Positions 36,196-44,186 of a DNA stretch of 64,000 nucleotides are shown one piece after another. This DNA comes from an uncultured Lachnospiraceae bacterium. GTDB lineage: Bacteria > Bacillota > Clostridia > Lachnospirales > Lachnospiraceae. Every line of letters begins with the position of its first letter. The stretch's first letter is position 1. The notes below the pieces were generated by a model. That model was not told the origin of the DNA. It did not search any database and was given only the letters and a program-made list of their open reading frames with translations. Both the position numbers and the translations under genes were made by a program. The DNA lies in NCBI GenBank assembly GCA_902786205.1, contig CADABQ010000002.1, positions 44,586 to 108,585 on the forward strand. The letters are read 5' to 3'.

Positions 36196-36934
36196 CGAAG
36201 AATTAACAATAGAAGGAAGAAATGCGGTGATTGAGGCATTTCGTTCCGGAAAGACGATTGATAAGATTTTTGTGTTAGATGGATGTCAAGATGGACCTAT
36301 TCGTACCATTACAAGAGAAGCTAGAAAACAAGATACAATTATACAATATGTAAAAAAGGAAAGATTGGATCAAATTTCACAGACAGGAAAGCATCAAGGT
36401 GTTATTGCACATGCAGCTGCATACGAGTATGCAGATATAGAAGATATGTTTACATTGGCTGAAAAAAAAGGGGAAGCACCATTTATTGTTTTGTTGGATA
36501 ATATTGAAGATCCTCATAATTTAGGTGCGATTATTCGGACAGCAAATCAGGCGGGAGCGCATGGGGTAATTATACCAAAAAGACATGCAGTAGGTCTTAC
36601 TGCAACGGTTGCCAAGACTTCGGCGGGGGCATTGAATTATACGCCAGTAGCAAAGGTGACAAACCTATCGCATACCATTGAGCAATTAAAAGAACGTGGT
36701 ATGTGGTTTGTCTGTGCGGATATGGACGGTGAAGTTATGTACAATCTAGATCTGAAGGGACCAATCGGTGTTGTGATTGGAAATGAAGGTGAAGGCGTTG
36801 GTCGACTAGTAAAGGAAAAGTGTGATTTTGTTGCAAAGATTCCAATGAAAGGTGACATTGATTCTTTAAACGCATCTGTGGCAATGGGAATTTTGTCTTT
36901 TGAAATTGTACGTCAGAGAGGCGAATGGAAATAG
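36188..36934 (+). CDS. rlmB: 23S rRNA 2'-O-methyltransferase (RlmB/TrmH family)
   Basis: A SPOUT methyltransferase of 248 residues, expected to methylate a guanosine ribose in 23S rRNA. An N-terminal substrate domain (IEGRNAVIEAFRSGKTIDK) precedes the knot domain with LDNIEDPHNLGAIIRTANQA, VIGNEGEGVG and SLNASVAMGIL, the three SpoU motifs. AGGAAAAG lies before the ATG. It closes the cysS operon; sequence cannot exclude a tRNA target. Confidence 0.92.
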   Translation: MHSEELTIEGRNAVIEAFRSGKTIDKIFVLDGCQDGPIRTITREARKQDTIIQYVKKERLDQISQTGKHQGVIAHAAAYEYADIEDMFTLAEKKGEAPFIVLLDNIEDPHNLGAIIRTANQAGAHGVIIPKRHAVGLTATVAKTSAGALNYTPVAKVTNLSHTIEQLKERGMWFVCADMDGEVMYNLDLKGPIGVVIGNEGEGVGRLVKEKCDFVAKIPMKGDIDSLNASVAMGILSFEIVRQRGEWK

Positions 36935-36980
36935 TGGTATTCTTAAAAGTGATAAGATAGAAATATAGTTATGAAAAAGA

Positions 36981-37029
36981 AAGAGGCAATTGTAGAAAGC
37001 AGTAGATTTTCTATAATTACCTCTTTTTT
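36981..37029. terminator. terminator after rlmB, facing tRNA-Thr
   Basis: AAGAGG...GTAGAAA pairs with TTTCTAT...CCTCTT, followed by a T-run. A-rich sequence on the other flank may let it end the minus-strand tRNA transcript as well. Confidence 0.85.
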
Positions 37030-37112
37030 AGATACCTATTTTGCAAGTGTAATGTACAAGCTATTATACATAGCCGCATTTTTTAAATCATTATAAAATG
37101 GCAAAAAAATAA

Positions 37113-37185
37113 AGCTGCTAACGGGAGTCGAACCCGTGACCTCCGCATTACCAATGCGACGCTCTACCACCTGAGCTATAGCAGC
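37113..37185 (-). tRNA. tRNA-Thr (anticodon GGT)
   Basis: On the minus strand the acceptor GCTGCTA pairs with TAGCAGC. The anticodon stem TCGCA/TGCGG has loop TTGGTAA, giving anticodon GGT. The T-arm contains GGGTTCGACTCCC. No encoded CCA. Confidence 0.94.
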
Positions 37186-37219
37186 AATTCTGTTTGTTAA
37201 AAACAATCGAACAAATTGA

Positions 37220-37248
37220 ATTATACAATAATCTTATTTGATATGCAA
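37220..37248 (-). promoter_or_regulatory. promoter of tRNA-Thr
   Basis: On the minus strand TTGCAT and TATAAT are spaced by 17 bases, 35 bases upstream of the tRNA. Confidence 0.85.
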
Positions 37249-37385
37249 GCCCTTTTTTAAAAAAAGGAGAAATAGCGGCAACATTATGTTACATGATTAC
37301 ACCTATTGGTTTTTTTGATAGAATATGATAAAATAATGAAATATGGGTATTTAGGAAAAATCGAGTTAGAAGGGAAAATGGTAAA

Positions 37386-38456
37386 ATGGCTAATGAGATC
37401 AGAACAGAATTTGAAACATATGTAAAACAATTGGCGGAGACAATTGCAAAGGAAATTTATTTAGAAGATTTAAAACAACTTTGTATGCAATATACGGAAC
37501 GTTTAGAAACGTGTGAAAACCTATACAAAGTACATACAGAGCAAGATGAGCAGATGCTTCAACAGGCACAGGAAATAGCAGGACAAATAGATGGATTAAA
37601 AATCGGGCTAAGTGACCAACTTGTTAAAATCAATTCTGAGATAAAAAAGTTTCAGGAAAATTCTGAAAAAATATTTGAAAAGTATTCCTTACAAGTGACA
37701 GAAGTAAACGAAGATGCAAAAAAGAATTTTATGCTTGCATTGTCAGAGGTTTTGCAAAACGAGAAAACGGATTTGTCAAGGGTGCTTTCAAATGTTAATT
37801 CTGATTTGCGAGAAGCCTTGCAGGGAACAATAACAGCAGAAAATTTAGATGCTTTTGTAAAACAAATGGAAGAGAGTACGATAAAGATTACAAACGGAGT
37901 TGCTTTCTTGCAAGAGGATTATAAAACGGTGTTTGGGCAATATGCGCAAGAGATGAAAAAAGCAGAAGAAGAAAATTGGAATACACTTCAGGAAAATATA
38001 AGAAAGCAAGTTGAGAAAAAATTAGAGGATATTTCGGTTCAATTTGATGAAATGCTTTTAAGGCAGGAAAAAATAATAGAGGATAAAGTTCCGGACAAAC
38101 AAGTATTAGAACAAGTGTGTGCAAAAGTTTCAGATATGTGTGAAAAAGTAGAAACAATTCAGGGTGGATATGAGAAGAAGTTAAATCGTTTGATTAAAGT
38201 GCTAGAAAAACAAGAGAGGATTCGTTTACAGACAGAGAAAGAAAATACGAGACAAAGAAAGTACATTTATTTATTAACAGTGTCAAATATATTTATCTTA
38301 CTTCTATCATTATTGTTGGTTTGTGCAGCAAAACCTTGGAGGACAGAAATATTAGGTGTTGGTATTACTGCATTCTTTGTTGTAGCAGCAATTTTGGTAT
38401 GCATTTTAAGTGTTCTGTATGTATACAAAAGAAAAAGCAACAAAGAAAGCAAGTAA
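37386..38456 (+). CDS. unrecognised coiled-coil protein with two C-terminal membrane helices
   Basis: A 356-residue protein of no family I recognise. Residues ~1-290 are charged, Glu/Lys/Gln-rich and predicted coiled coil. Two membrane helices follow: KYIYLLTVSNIFILLLSLLL (~298-318) and a second at ~328-349, with a short basic tail. There is no signal peptide, so the long coil is likely cytoplasmic. It is the first gene of a tight set (27 bases to the next) ending in SbcD- and SbcC-like genes. That suggests a membrane anchor or partner of that complex; this is inference. Confidence 0.75.
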   Translation: MANEIRTEFETYVKQLAETIAKEIYLEDLKQLCMQYTERLETCENLYKVHTEQDEQMLQQAQEIAGQIDGLKIGLSDQLVKINSEIKKFQENSEKIFEKYSLQVTEVNEDAKKNFMLALSEVLQNEKTDLSRVLSNVNSDLREALQGTITAENLDAFVKQMEESTIKITNGVAFLQEDYKTVFGQYAQEMKKAEEENWNTLQENIRKQVEKKLEDISVQFDEMLLRQEKIIEDKVPDKQVLEQVCAKVSDMCEKVETIQGGYEKKLNRLIKVLEKQERIRLQTEKENTRQRKYIYLLTVSNIFILLLSLLLVCAAKPWRTEILGVGITAFFVVAAILVCILSVLYVYKRKSNKESK

Positions 38457-38483
38457 AGGGATTGTAGGACAGAGGATAAAAAG

Positions 38484-39584
38484 ATGGAAGAGAAGACATT
38501 AGAGAAACTTGTATCTATAACAAAAACGTTTTATACTTCATTGGCGGAACAGATGGCGCATGGGTATTGCCTGATTTGGTCTCCAAGATTAGAAGAGCTA
38601 AATGAAGCAATGGAAGAACTAATGACCAAGTATCAGCATTGCAAGCTGGGGAGTGTTTTGCAAAAACAGTATGAAGCGTTGTTGGAATATCAGAAACAAA
38701 TAGCATTACACTATGCTGAAATAGAAGAAATAGACAGTATAGACGCAATGCCGGATTTGAAAAAGGAGTATTGTGATTTCTTTGGAGAAAATCTGGAAAT
38801 GTTAAGGCGAGCATTGAAAAAATATGACCAGGTGCAAGAATGTGCAGAGCAACTTTCCATGTATGAAGAAAAATTTACAAATACAAGTGATGCATTAGTA
38901 GAGGAGTATAAGTTAAAACTTCAAAATCGTATTATATTGAATATAAATAAAGTTCGTTGTTTTGACAGTTTGACAGCGGAGGAAAGAAGCTATTTTATTA
39001 CACATACTTTGTTTTATGATGAGGGAAAAATCGAATATACAATATTACGATATTTGAAGGAAGCAGAAAAGAAACTTGTGGAAGATGCGGAAGATATAGA
39101 ACAAAGAGCGATTATTTCCCCTCAATTATTCGATATGGAAAAAAGCAGGGAATATGTTTGGCTATATCGATTGGAGAGTGGAAATAAAGATCCTAAGGAA
39201 AAAAGTGTTAGTAAAAAAATGATGAAACAAGATGAGTTGGAGAATGCATTTGAAAGTTGGTTTGATAGCCTGCTTGGCTCAGAGTCATCTATAGGCAAAT
39301 TGATTAAGGAAGAAAAAAAGATTCATGAATATCCTATAGAAGACCAAATGCTTCTGGCAATGGAAAATGTAATAGAGGGTAGACTAGGAAATTTAAAAAT
39401 GTCAGAGATGGTTGCGGGATATATAGAAGAATGTATTGCAATCCGGGATAGATCATTTTTGGAGTTTTATGGAAGTTATGATGAAGTTAAAAGATTATCA
39501 AAAAAATTGGAAAAGATTTTTGATTTGTGTGAGAGATGGGAAATACGAGAAGTTAGTATGGCAGATGTTATTTTAGGGGAATAG
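38484..39584 (+). CDS. unrecognised 366-residue helical protein of the SbcCD-like operon
   Basis: I do not recognise this protein. It is cytoplasmic, acidic and mostly helical, with no membrane segment, P-loop or obvious nuclease motif. An N-terminal part (~1-150) is rich in Glu and Leu; a central part contains LTAEERSYFITHTLFYDEGK; the C-terminal part ends ERWEIREVSMADVILGE. It lies 27 bases after the coiled-coil membrane gene and 95 bases before the SbcD-like gene, with a hairpin in that gap. Its conserved association with the other three genes needs testing. Confidence 0.72.
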   Translation: MEEKTLEKLVSITKTFYTSLAEQMAHGYCLIWSPRLEELNEAMEELMTKYQHCKLGSVLQKQYEALLEYQKQIALHYAEIEEIDSIDAMPDLKKEYCDFFGENLEMLRRALKKYDQVQECAEQLSMYEEKFTNTSDALVEEYKLKLQNRIILNINKVRCFDSLTAEERSYFITHTLFYDEGKIEYTILRYLKEAEKKLVEDAEDIEQRAIISPQLFDMEKSREYVWLYRLESGNKDPKEKSVSKKMMKQDELENAFESWFDSLLGSESSIGKLIKEEKKIHEYPIEDQMLLAMENVIEGRLGNLKMSEMVAGYIEECIAIRDRSFLEFYGSYDEVKRLSKKLEKIFDLCERWEIREVSMADVILGE

Positions 39585-39594
39585 AAAATGAGGG

Positions 39595-39641
39595 ATGCAG
39601 GAGGAGTGTACTACTAGCAATAGTAGTTGTTTTTCCTGCAT
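39595..39641. repeat. nested hairpin between the unknown gene and sbcD-like gene
   Basis: Outer arms ATGCAGGA (39595-39602) and TCCTGCAT (39634-39641) enclose inner arms ACTACTA/TAGTAGT around GCAA, followed by TGTTTTT. The inner stem with T-run could be a weak terminator or attenuator that lowers expression of the last two genes. Confidence 0.5.
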
Positions 39642-39679
39642 TGTTTTATCGTAAGGATAGTAAAAGGAGATGAGTGAAA

Positions 39680-40783
39680 ATGAAGTTGATCCACTGTGCG
39701 GATTTACATTTGGGTTCCAACTTAACAAGTAATCTGACAGCAGAACAGGCTCAAAAAAGAAATTACGAATTATTTGATAATTTTGAAAACATGCTTCGGT
39801 ATGCAAAAGAGGAACAAATACAAGTCGTATTGCTTTGTGGGGATGTTTTTGATACAAAAAATCCGCCGATGTGGGTACAGACGGCTTGTTTGAAATTAAT
39901 AGAGACATATTCGGATATTACATTTTTTTACGTAAGAGGCAATCATGACAGAGGTGTGTGGGAACAAGAACGGATAAATGTAACATTGCCGGATAATCTG
40001 CATTTATTTGATACAAAATGGAGTCGTTATGAATGTGGAGATATTGTAATCTCTGGAATAGAGTGTGAAAAGGATTCGTTATACAAACAAGCCCTGCAAT
40101 TGGTGTTGGATGAAACGAGAATTAATATTGTAATGTTACATGGAAGGGTTACAGAAAACAATCTTGTAACAGTAGCAGAGGATGTCATACCGATTTCTTT
40201 ATTTCAAAATAAAAATATAGACTATCTTGCATTAGGTCATATACATTCTTATGAAGAAAAAAATTTTGATCAGCGTGGAAAGTATTGCTATTCCGGCTGT
40301 TTGGAAGGAAGAGGTTTTGATGAATGTGGGGAAAAGGGATTTGTACTTCTTACTGTGGAAGAAGAAAAAATAAAAAGCTGTTTTATCCCTTTTGGAAAGC
40401 GAAAACTATTTGATATAGAGGTTACTATTGATGGATGTATGACTACAATGGATATTTCCAGAAGAATTGAGATAGAGTTAAAGAAAAGTAATGTATCAAA
40501 GGAAGATTATGTACGAATACGTTTGATAGGAAATGTTGATGTGGAATGTGAAAAAAATAGTATGTATTTGCAGCAAAAATGGAGTGAACAGTTTTATTAC
40601 TTTCAGATTGAGGATGATACAAAACTTATAGTAGATTATAATGATTTCTTGTATGATGAAAGTTTGAAAGGTGAATTTGTACGAAAAATTAGAAAAATGG
40701 ATTTACCGGAAGAAGATAAGATCACTATAATTCGATATGGAATTTTAGCACTTTCTGGAGAGGAGATAGCCGAATGCGATTGA
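39680..40783 (+). CDS. SbcD/Mre11-like metallophosphoesterase (YhaO type)
   Basis: A 367-residue DNA repair exonuclease-type protein. Metal-binding motifs are intact: HCADLHLGS (D and H), LLCGDVFDTKNPP, YVRGNHDRGVWE, MLHGR, and LGHIHSYE. Mre11/SbcD proteins cut DNA ends in complex with a Rad50/SbcC ATPase. AAGGAG lies ten bases before ATG 39680; a GTG at 39674 is an alternative. It overlaps the SbcC-like gene by ten bases. At this length and with this partner it is closer to Bacillus YhaO than to classical SbcD. Confidence 0.88.
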   Translation: MKLIHCADLHLGSNLTSNLTAEQAQKRNYELFDNFENMLRYAKEEQIQVVLLCGDVFDTKNPPMWVQTACLKLIETYSDITFFYVRGNHDRGVWEQERINVTLPDNLHLFDTKWSRYECGDIVISGIECEKDSLYKQALQLVLDETRINIVMLHGRVTENNLVTVAEDVIPISLFQNKNIDYLALGHIHSYEEKNFDQRGKYCYSGCLEGRGFDECGEKGFVLLTVEEEKIKSCFIPFGKRKLFDIEVTIDGCMTTMDISRRIEIELKKSNVSKEDYVRIRLIGNVDVECEKNSMYLQQKWSEQFYYFQIEDDTKLIVDYNDFLYDESLKGEFVRKIRKMDLPEEDKITIIRYGILALSGEEIAECD

Positions 40784-42957
40784 TTAGCTGTCATATTGAA
40801 AATTTTGGTAAGTTATCAGAACTAGATATCAGTTTTCAAGATGGTTTTAACCAGATTTATGAAAAAAATGGATGGGGAAAAAGTACATTAATGGCATTTT
40901 TAAAAGCGATGTTTTATGGCTTTGAAAGAGAAAAAAAACGTAGTAGAGGGACACAAGAAAGAAGAAAATATAAGCCTTGGCAGGGGGGAGTATATGGGGG
41001 AAGTGTCTTGTTTGAGACAAAGGAAGTGTATTATCAGATTGAACGTTGCTTTGGAGCTACTCCAAAAGAAGATCAGTTTGTATTAAGAAATGCAAAAACT
41101 GGGATGGTAACAACTGCATATGGTAGTGATCTGGGAAGGGAATTATTTCAGTTGGATGCCGATTCGTTTCAGCGAACGATTTATGTATCACAATTGGATT
41201 GTGTTACAGGTGCTACGGATAGTATACATGCTAAAATTGGAAATTTAACACAACAAATGTACGATTTAAATCATTTTTCAGAGGCAAGCGAACTGTTGCA
41301 AAAAAAGATGAATCAATTGACACCGAATCGCAAAACAGGTGAAATTGCAAAACTGCAAATACAAGTATATCAGTATCAGAATACGCTGATAGACATAGAA
41401 GAAAAACAAAAAAAATCAGATGATTTACAAGAAGAATATTTAAAGAAAAAAGAGGAACAAAAGCAGCTTTTGCAGGAGCAGGAAAAGTTAAAAAAAGAAT
41501 TTTTAACATATGGTGATAAAAAAGAAAAAGAAGCAATTGCAATGTTTTATAGAGAGCTTCTAAAACAAGAACAGGAAAAAGAGGAAGAATTAGAGCAAAT
41601 GGAAGAAATATTTGGAGGTGGCGTACCACAATTAAAAGAAATGAAACACATTCTTTCATTTGCGGAACAGGAACAATTAGAACAAGTAAAAATTGATGAA
41701 AATAGATTGACAGAGCAAGAAGAAAAAATGTGGGATTTTGTCCAAGAAAATTGGAAGGGACTTCCAACAAATGCAGAAATAAAAAAATATTTAGAAGCTT
41801 TGGAATGGGAGGAAGAAGAAAAAATTTCAGTTCTATTGTGGGTTGGAATTGGCATCGCTGTAGCTGGAGGAATTGTATGTTTTATTAAATTACTTTTTGG
41901 TATTGTTTTACTGATAGTAGGGATTAGCATGAGTGTATTTGTGCGAAAAAAGGTAATCCTAGAGAGCGATGAAGAGAGTGAAAATGTAGAAGCAGCAGAT
42001 GAAACGGAAATGGATACTTTTTTGCAGGCGTATCCAATTATGGAAGAAAAGAATGAACAAGAACATTTATATACTTTGCAAGCAATGATGGGGGAATTGC
42101 AAGGGATACAAAAACGTATTGAGGCGCAGCAAAATGCCAATAAGGTGAAGGATATGTGTGCGAAAGAAATCGAAACGTTTTTTCAAACATTTCATTTAAA
42201 GCCAGAAGAAGATAAGGGAAAACAACTGAAGAAATTAGGAAATATGTTAGAAAAATATTATAATAGTTTAGATGCCTATGAACTGGCGCAAAATAAAAGA
42301 AAAGAGTTTGCACGCAAACACAAAATAGAAAGCGACAGACTTGACCTGGAGTTCAATGGGCCTGATATTAACAATATACAGGTGTCTTTACAGGAAAAAG
42401 AAGAGGAAGGCGAGTTGCTTCAGAAGAAAATAATAGAAATGGAAAAACAGATATCAGATTTAGAAGAACTTGCAAGAGAAGAAGTGGATATAAAGAAAAA
42501 GTTGGATACACTCTTACATAAAATAGAAAAAAAACAGCATCAGTATGAATTACTTACATTAACAAAAGATACATTACAACAAGCAAAAGAAAGTTTGACA
42601 GCTAAATACAAAAATCCATTGCAACAATCTTTTGATGCATATATCAGCATTGTAGATCCTAAATTGTCAGGAGTACTTTCTTTGGATGTCAATATGCAGG
42701 TACGTAAACGGGAAAAAGGTATGGAAAGGGAGAGTCAGTTGTTAAGTGCTGGATATCAGGATTTGATTGGAATATGTTTACGGTTAGCAATGATAGATGC
42801 AATGTATCAGAATGATACACCGTTTTTGATTTTGGATGATCCTTTTGTGAACTTAGATGATGCTAAATTAGAAGGTGCAAAAAAGGTTTTACAGAGGGCA
42901 ACAGAAAAATATCAAATTATTTATTGCTGCTGTCAGGAAAACAGATGTTTAGAGTGA
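40774..42957 (+). CDS. SbcC/Rad50-like ATPase with membrane hairpin (YhaN type)
   Basis: A 727-residue SMC-like ATPase. The N-terminal lobe has the P-loop NGWGKSTL (~32-39); the C-terminal lobe has the signature LLSAGYQDLIGICLRLAM and Walker B PFLILDDPFVNLDD. Long coiled coils lie between. Two membrane helices interrupt the coil (~352-372 and ~375-390, LLWVGIGIAVAGGIVCFI...), as in Bacillus YhaN, so it is probably membrane-tethered with heads in the cytoplasm. The Zn-hook CxxC of SbcC is not evident. It forms a coupled pair with the YhaO-like gene. Confidence 0.87.
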   Translation: MRLISCHIENFGKLSELDISFQDGFNQIYEKNGWGKSTLMAFLKAMFYGFEREKKRSRGTQERRKYKPWQGGVYGGSVLFETKEVYYQIERCFGATPKEDQFVLRNAKTGMVTTAYGSDLGRELFQLDADSFQRTIYVSQLDCVTGATDSIHAKIGNLTQQMYDLNHFSEASELLQKKMNQLTPNRKTGEIAKLQIQVYQYQNTLIDIEEKQKKSDDLQEEYLKKKEEQKQLLQEQEKLKKEFLTYGDKKEKEAIAMFYRELLKQEQEKEEELEQMEEIFGGGVPQLKEMKHILSFAEQEQLEQVKIDENRLTEQEEKMWDFVQENWKGLPTNAEIKKYLEALEWEEEEKISVLLWVGIGIAVAGGIVCFIKLLFGIVLLIVGISMSVFVRKKVILESDEESENVEAADETEMDTFLQAYPIMEEKNEQEHLYTLQAMMGELQGIQKRIEAQQNANKVKDMCAKEIETFFQTFHLKPEEDKGKQLKKLGNMLEKYYNSLDAYELAQNKRKEFARKHKIESDRLDLEFNGPDINNIQVSLQEKEEEGELLQKKIIEMEKQISDLEELAREEVDIKKKLDTLLHKIEKKQHQYELLTLTKDTLQQAKESLTAKYKNPLQQSFDAYISIVDPKLSGVLSLDVNMQVRKREKGMERESQLLSAGYQDLIGICLRLAMIDAMYQNDTPFLILDDPFVNLDDAKLEGAKKVLQRATEKYQIIYCCCQENRCLE

Positions 42958-42971
42958 TATAATAAATAAAG

Positions 42972-43013
42972 AAAAGGAGCGGGCAGTGATAAACTGTTTT
43001 GCTCCTTTTGTGT
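42972..43013. terminator. bidirectional terminator between the SbcC-like and DtxR genes
   Basis: AAAAGGAGC and GCTCCTTTT enclose an inner CAGT/ACTG stem. Flanking A and T runs suit both converging genes. Confidence 0.85.
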
Positions 43014-43015
43014 GT

Positions 43016-43387
43016 TTAGTTTTGGTTGGATAAAAAATGTTTTTTCATAGCATTAAAGGTTTCGTCGCTAATATAGTGTTCTACCCGACACGCATCTTTT
43101 CGCGCCACATCTTCAGATACGCCAAGTTGCATAAAAATAGAAGTAATAACCCGGTGACGTTCATACATTCTTTCTGCGATTTCTAATCCCTTTTTTGTTA
43201 AAAAAATTCGATTGTTATCATCAACAGTAACGTAGCCGTCTTGGCGGAAACGTTTTAAGACAACAGATACGCTTGCACGTGCATAACCAAAATAATTACA
43301 TATATCAGTTGCACGTACGCTTTCTTGTCTTTTGGATAAGATTAAAATCGATTCTAAATAATCCTCGCCTGATTCTTTTATTTGCAT
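43016..43387 (-). CDS. DtxR/MntR-family metal-dependent repressor
   Basis: A 123-residue regulator. The N-terminal winged helix has GEDYLESILILSKRQ, RATDICNYFGYARASVSVVL and LTKKGLEIAERMYERHRV; the dimerisation helices hold metal ligands ARKDACRVEHYISDE. The C-terminal SH3 domain of full DtxR is absent, as in MntR. It is divergent from feoA-feoA-feoB, and three palindromes resembling DtxR boxes lie in the shared gap, so an iron-responsive repressor of Feo is the best guess; manganese is possible. AAAGGTG precedes ATG. Confidence 0.9.
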   Translation of the reverse strand: MQIKESGEDYLESILILSKRQESVRATDICNYFGYARASVSVVLKRFRQDGYVTVDDNNRIFLTKKGLEIAERMYERHRVITSIFMQLGVSEDVARKDACRVEHYISDETFNAMKKHFLSNQN

Positions 43388-43508
43388 TTAGTAACACCTT
43401 TCTTTCATTCGTTTATAACTTTGCTAACCGTCAAAAAAATACATCTACTTTATTTTATCAGATATTTCCCTAAAATTCAAAACAAAAAAACTTCTTGACA
43501 AAAAACCC

Positions 43509-43537
43509 TTGACAAAATAGTTAGTTTATTCTAACAT
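43509..43537 (+). promoter_or_regulatory. sigma-A promoter of the feo operon
   Basis: TTGACA (43509-43514) and TAACAT (43532-43537) with a 17-base spacer. The first palindrome occupies most of the spacer and the -10, so bound repressor would block polymerase. Confidence 0.85.
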
Positions 43538-43601
43538 ATTGAGTGGGTGTTAGAAGTCGCTAACACCTATAAAAAAATGGAAAGGTTAGTGTAGACTAAT
43601 C
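43520..43601 (+). promoter_or_regulatory. three DtxR-box-like palindromes upstream of feoA
   Basis: Each is TTAG-N6-CTAA: GTTAG/CTAAC at 43520-43535, GGTGTTAG/CTAACACC at 43546-43567 (8+8 perfect), and GGTTAG/CTAATC at 43584-43601 (one mismatch). Centres are 29 and 36 bases apart. The TTAG..CTAA core resembles known DtxR/IdeR/SirR operators, and the candidate regulator is encoded next door. Confidence 0.75.
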
Positions 43602-43623
43602 ATTTCGGAAACGGAGGTGCGCC

Positions 43624-43836
43624 ATGATGCCATTAACTATGTGTAATATTGGAGAGAGTAACACGATTAAAAAAATTGGCGGAAAAGAAGAGACTAGAAA
43701 ATTTTTAGAAAGCTTAGGCTTTGTTGTTGGTTCACCAGTTACAATTGTTTCAGATATTGGTGGAAACTTAATTGTAAATATTAAGGAATCTAGGGTTGCC
43801 GTAAGCAAAGAGATGGCAATTAAGATAATGATTTAA
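43624..43836 (+). CDS. feoA: FeoA family ferrous iron transport protein (first copy)
   Basis: A 70-residue SH3-fold protein. Conserved features are LESLGFVVGSPVTIVS and NLIVNIKESRVAVSKEMA. FeoA assists FeoB at the membrane, possibly as a regulator of its GTPase. GGAGGTG precedes ATG. It lacks the LRK(V/D)EA-type ending of the second copy, so the two are diverged rather than a recent duplicate. It is the first gene after the palindromes. Confidence 0.9.
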   Translation: MMPLTMCNIGESNTIKKIGGKEETRKFLESLGFVVGSPVTIVSDIGGNLIVNIKESRVAVSKEMAIKIMI

Positions 43837-43854
43837 GGTAGGAGGAAATTGCAC

Positions 43855-44076
43855 ATGAGTACATTGCGAAATGCCAAGGTAGGAGACACTGTAAAAGTAA
43901 AAAAAATACAGGGTGAAGGTGCAGTCAAGAAGAGAATTATGGATATGGGCATTACCAAAGGAGTAGAGATCTTTGTCCGTAAGGTTGCACCATTGGGTGA
44001 TCCGGTAGAAATTACAGTTAGAGGTTACGAATTATCTCTTCGTAAAGTAGATGCTGAGATGATTGAAGTAGAATAA
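43855..44076 (+). CDS. feoA: FeoA family ferrous iron transport protein (second copy)
   Basis: A 73-residue FeoA protein with the canonical MDMGITKGVEIFVRKVAPLG, DPVEITVRGYELSLRKVDAE. ATG 43855 lies nine bases after AGGAGG; a TTG at 43849 is too close to the ribosome site. It starts 18 bases after the first copy, and feoB follows after a 110-base gap that contains an inverted repeat (GCAAAC...GTTTGC) but no promoter I can support. Tandem feoA genes are common in gut Clostridia. Confidence 0.92.
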   Translation: MSTLRNAKVGDTVKVKKIQGEGAVKKRIMDMGITKGVEIFVRKVAPLGDPVEITVRGYELSLRKVDAEMIEVE

Positions 44077-44186
44077 AGAGTGTCTTTCAGCAAAGAATAA
44101 AAGAAATAAAAAGAAAGGAAAAAAGCAAACAAATATCTTTTATTCTTCCGTTTGCGTCTTAAAATTTTTAAGACAGGGTGGTAAAA

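Noticed and set aside
41231..42140. Long minus-strand frames opposite the SbcC-like gene
   Set aside because: They are Phe/Leu/Ser-rich shadows of the Glu/Lys-rich coiled coil on the plus strand.
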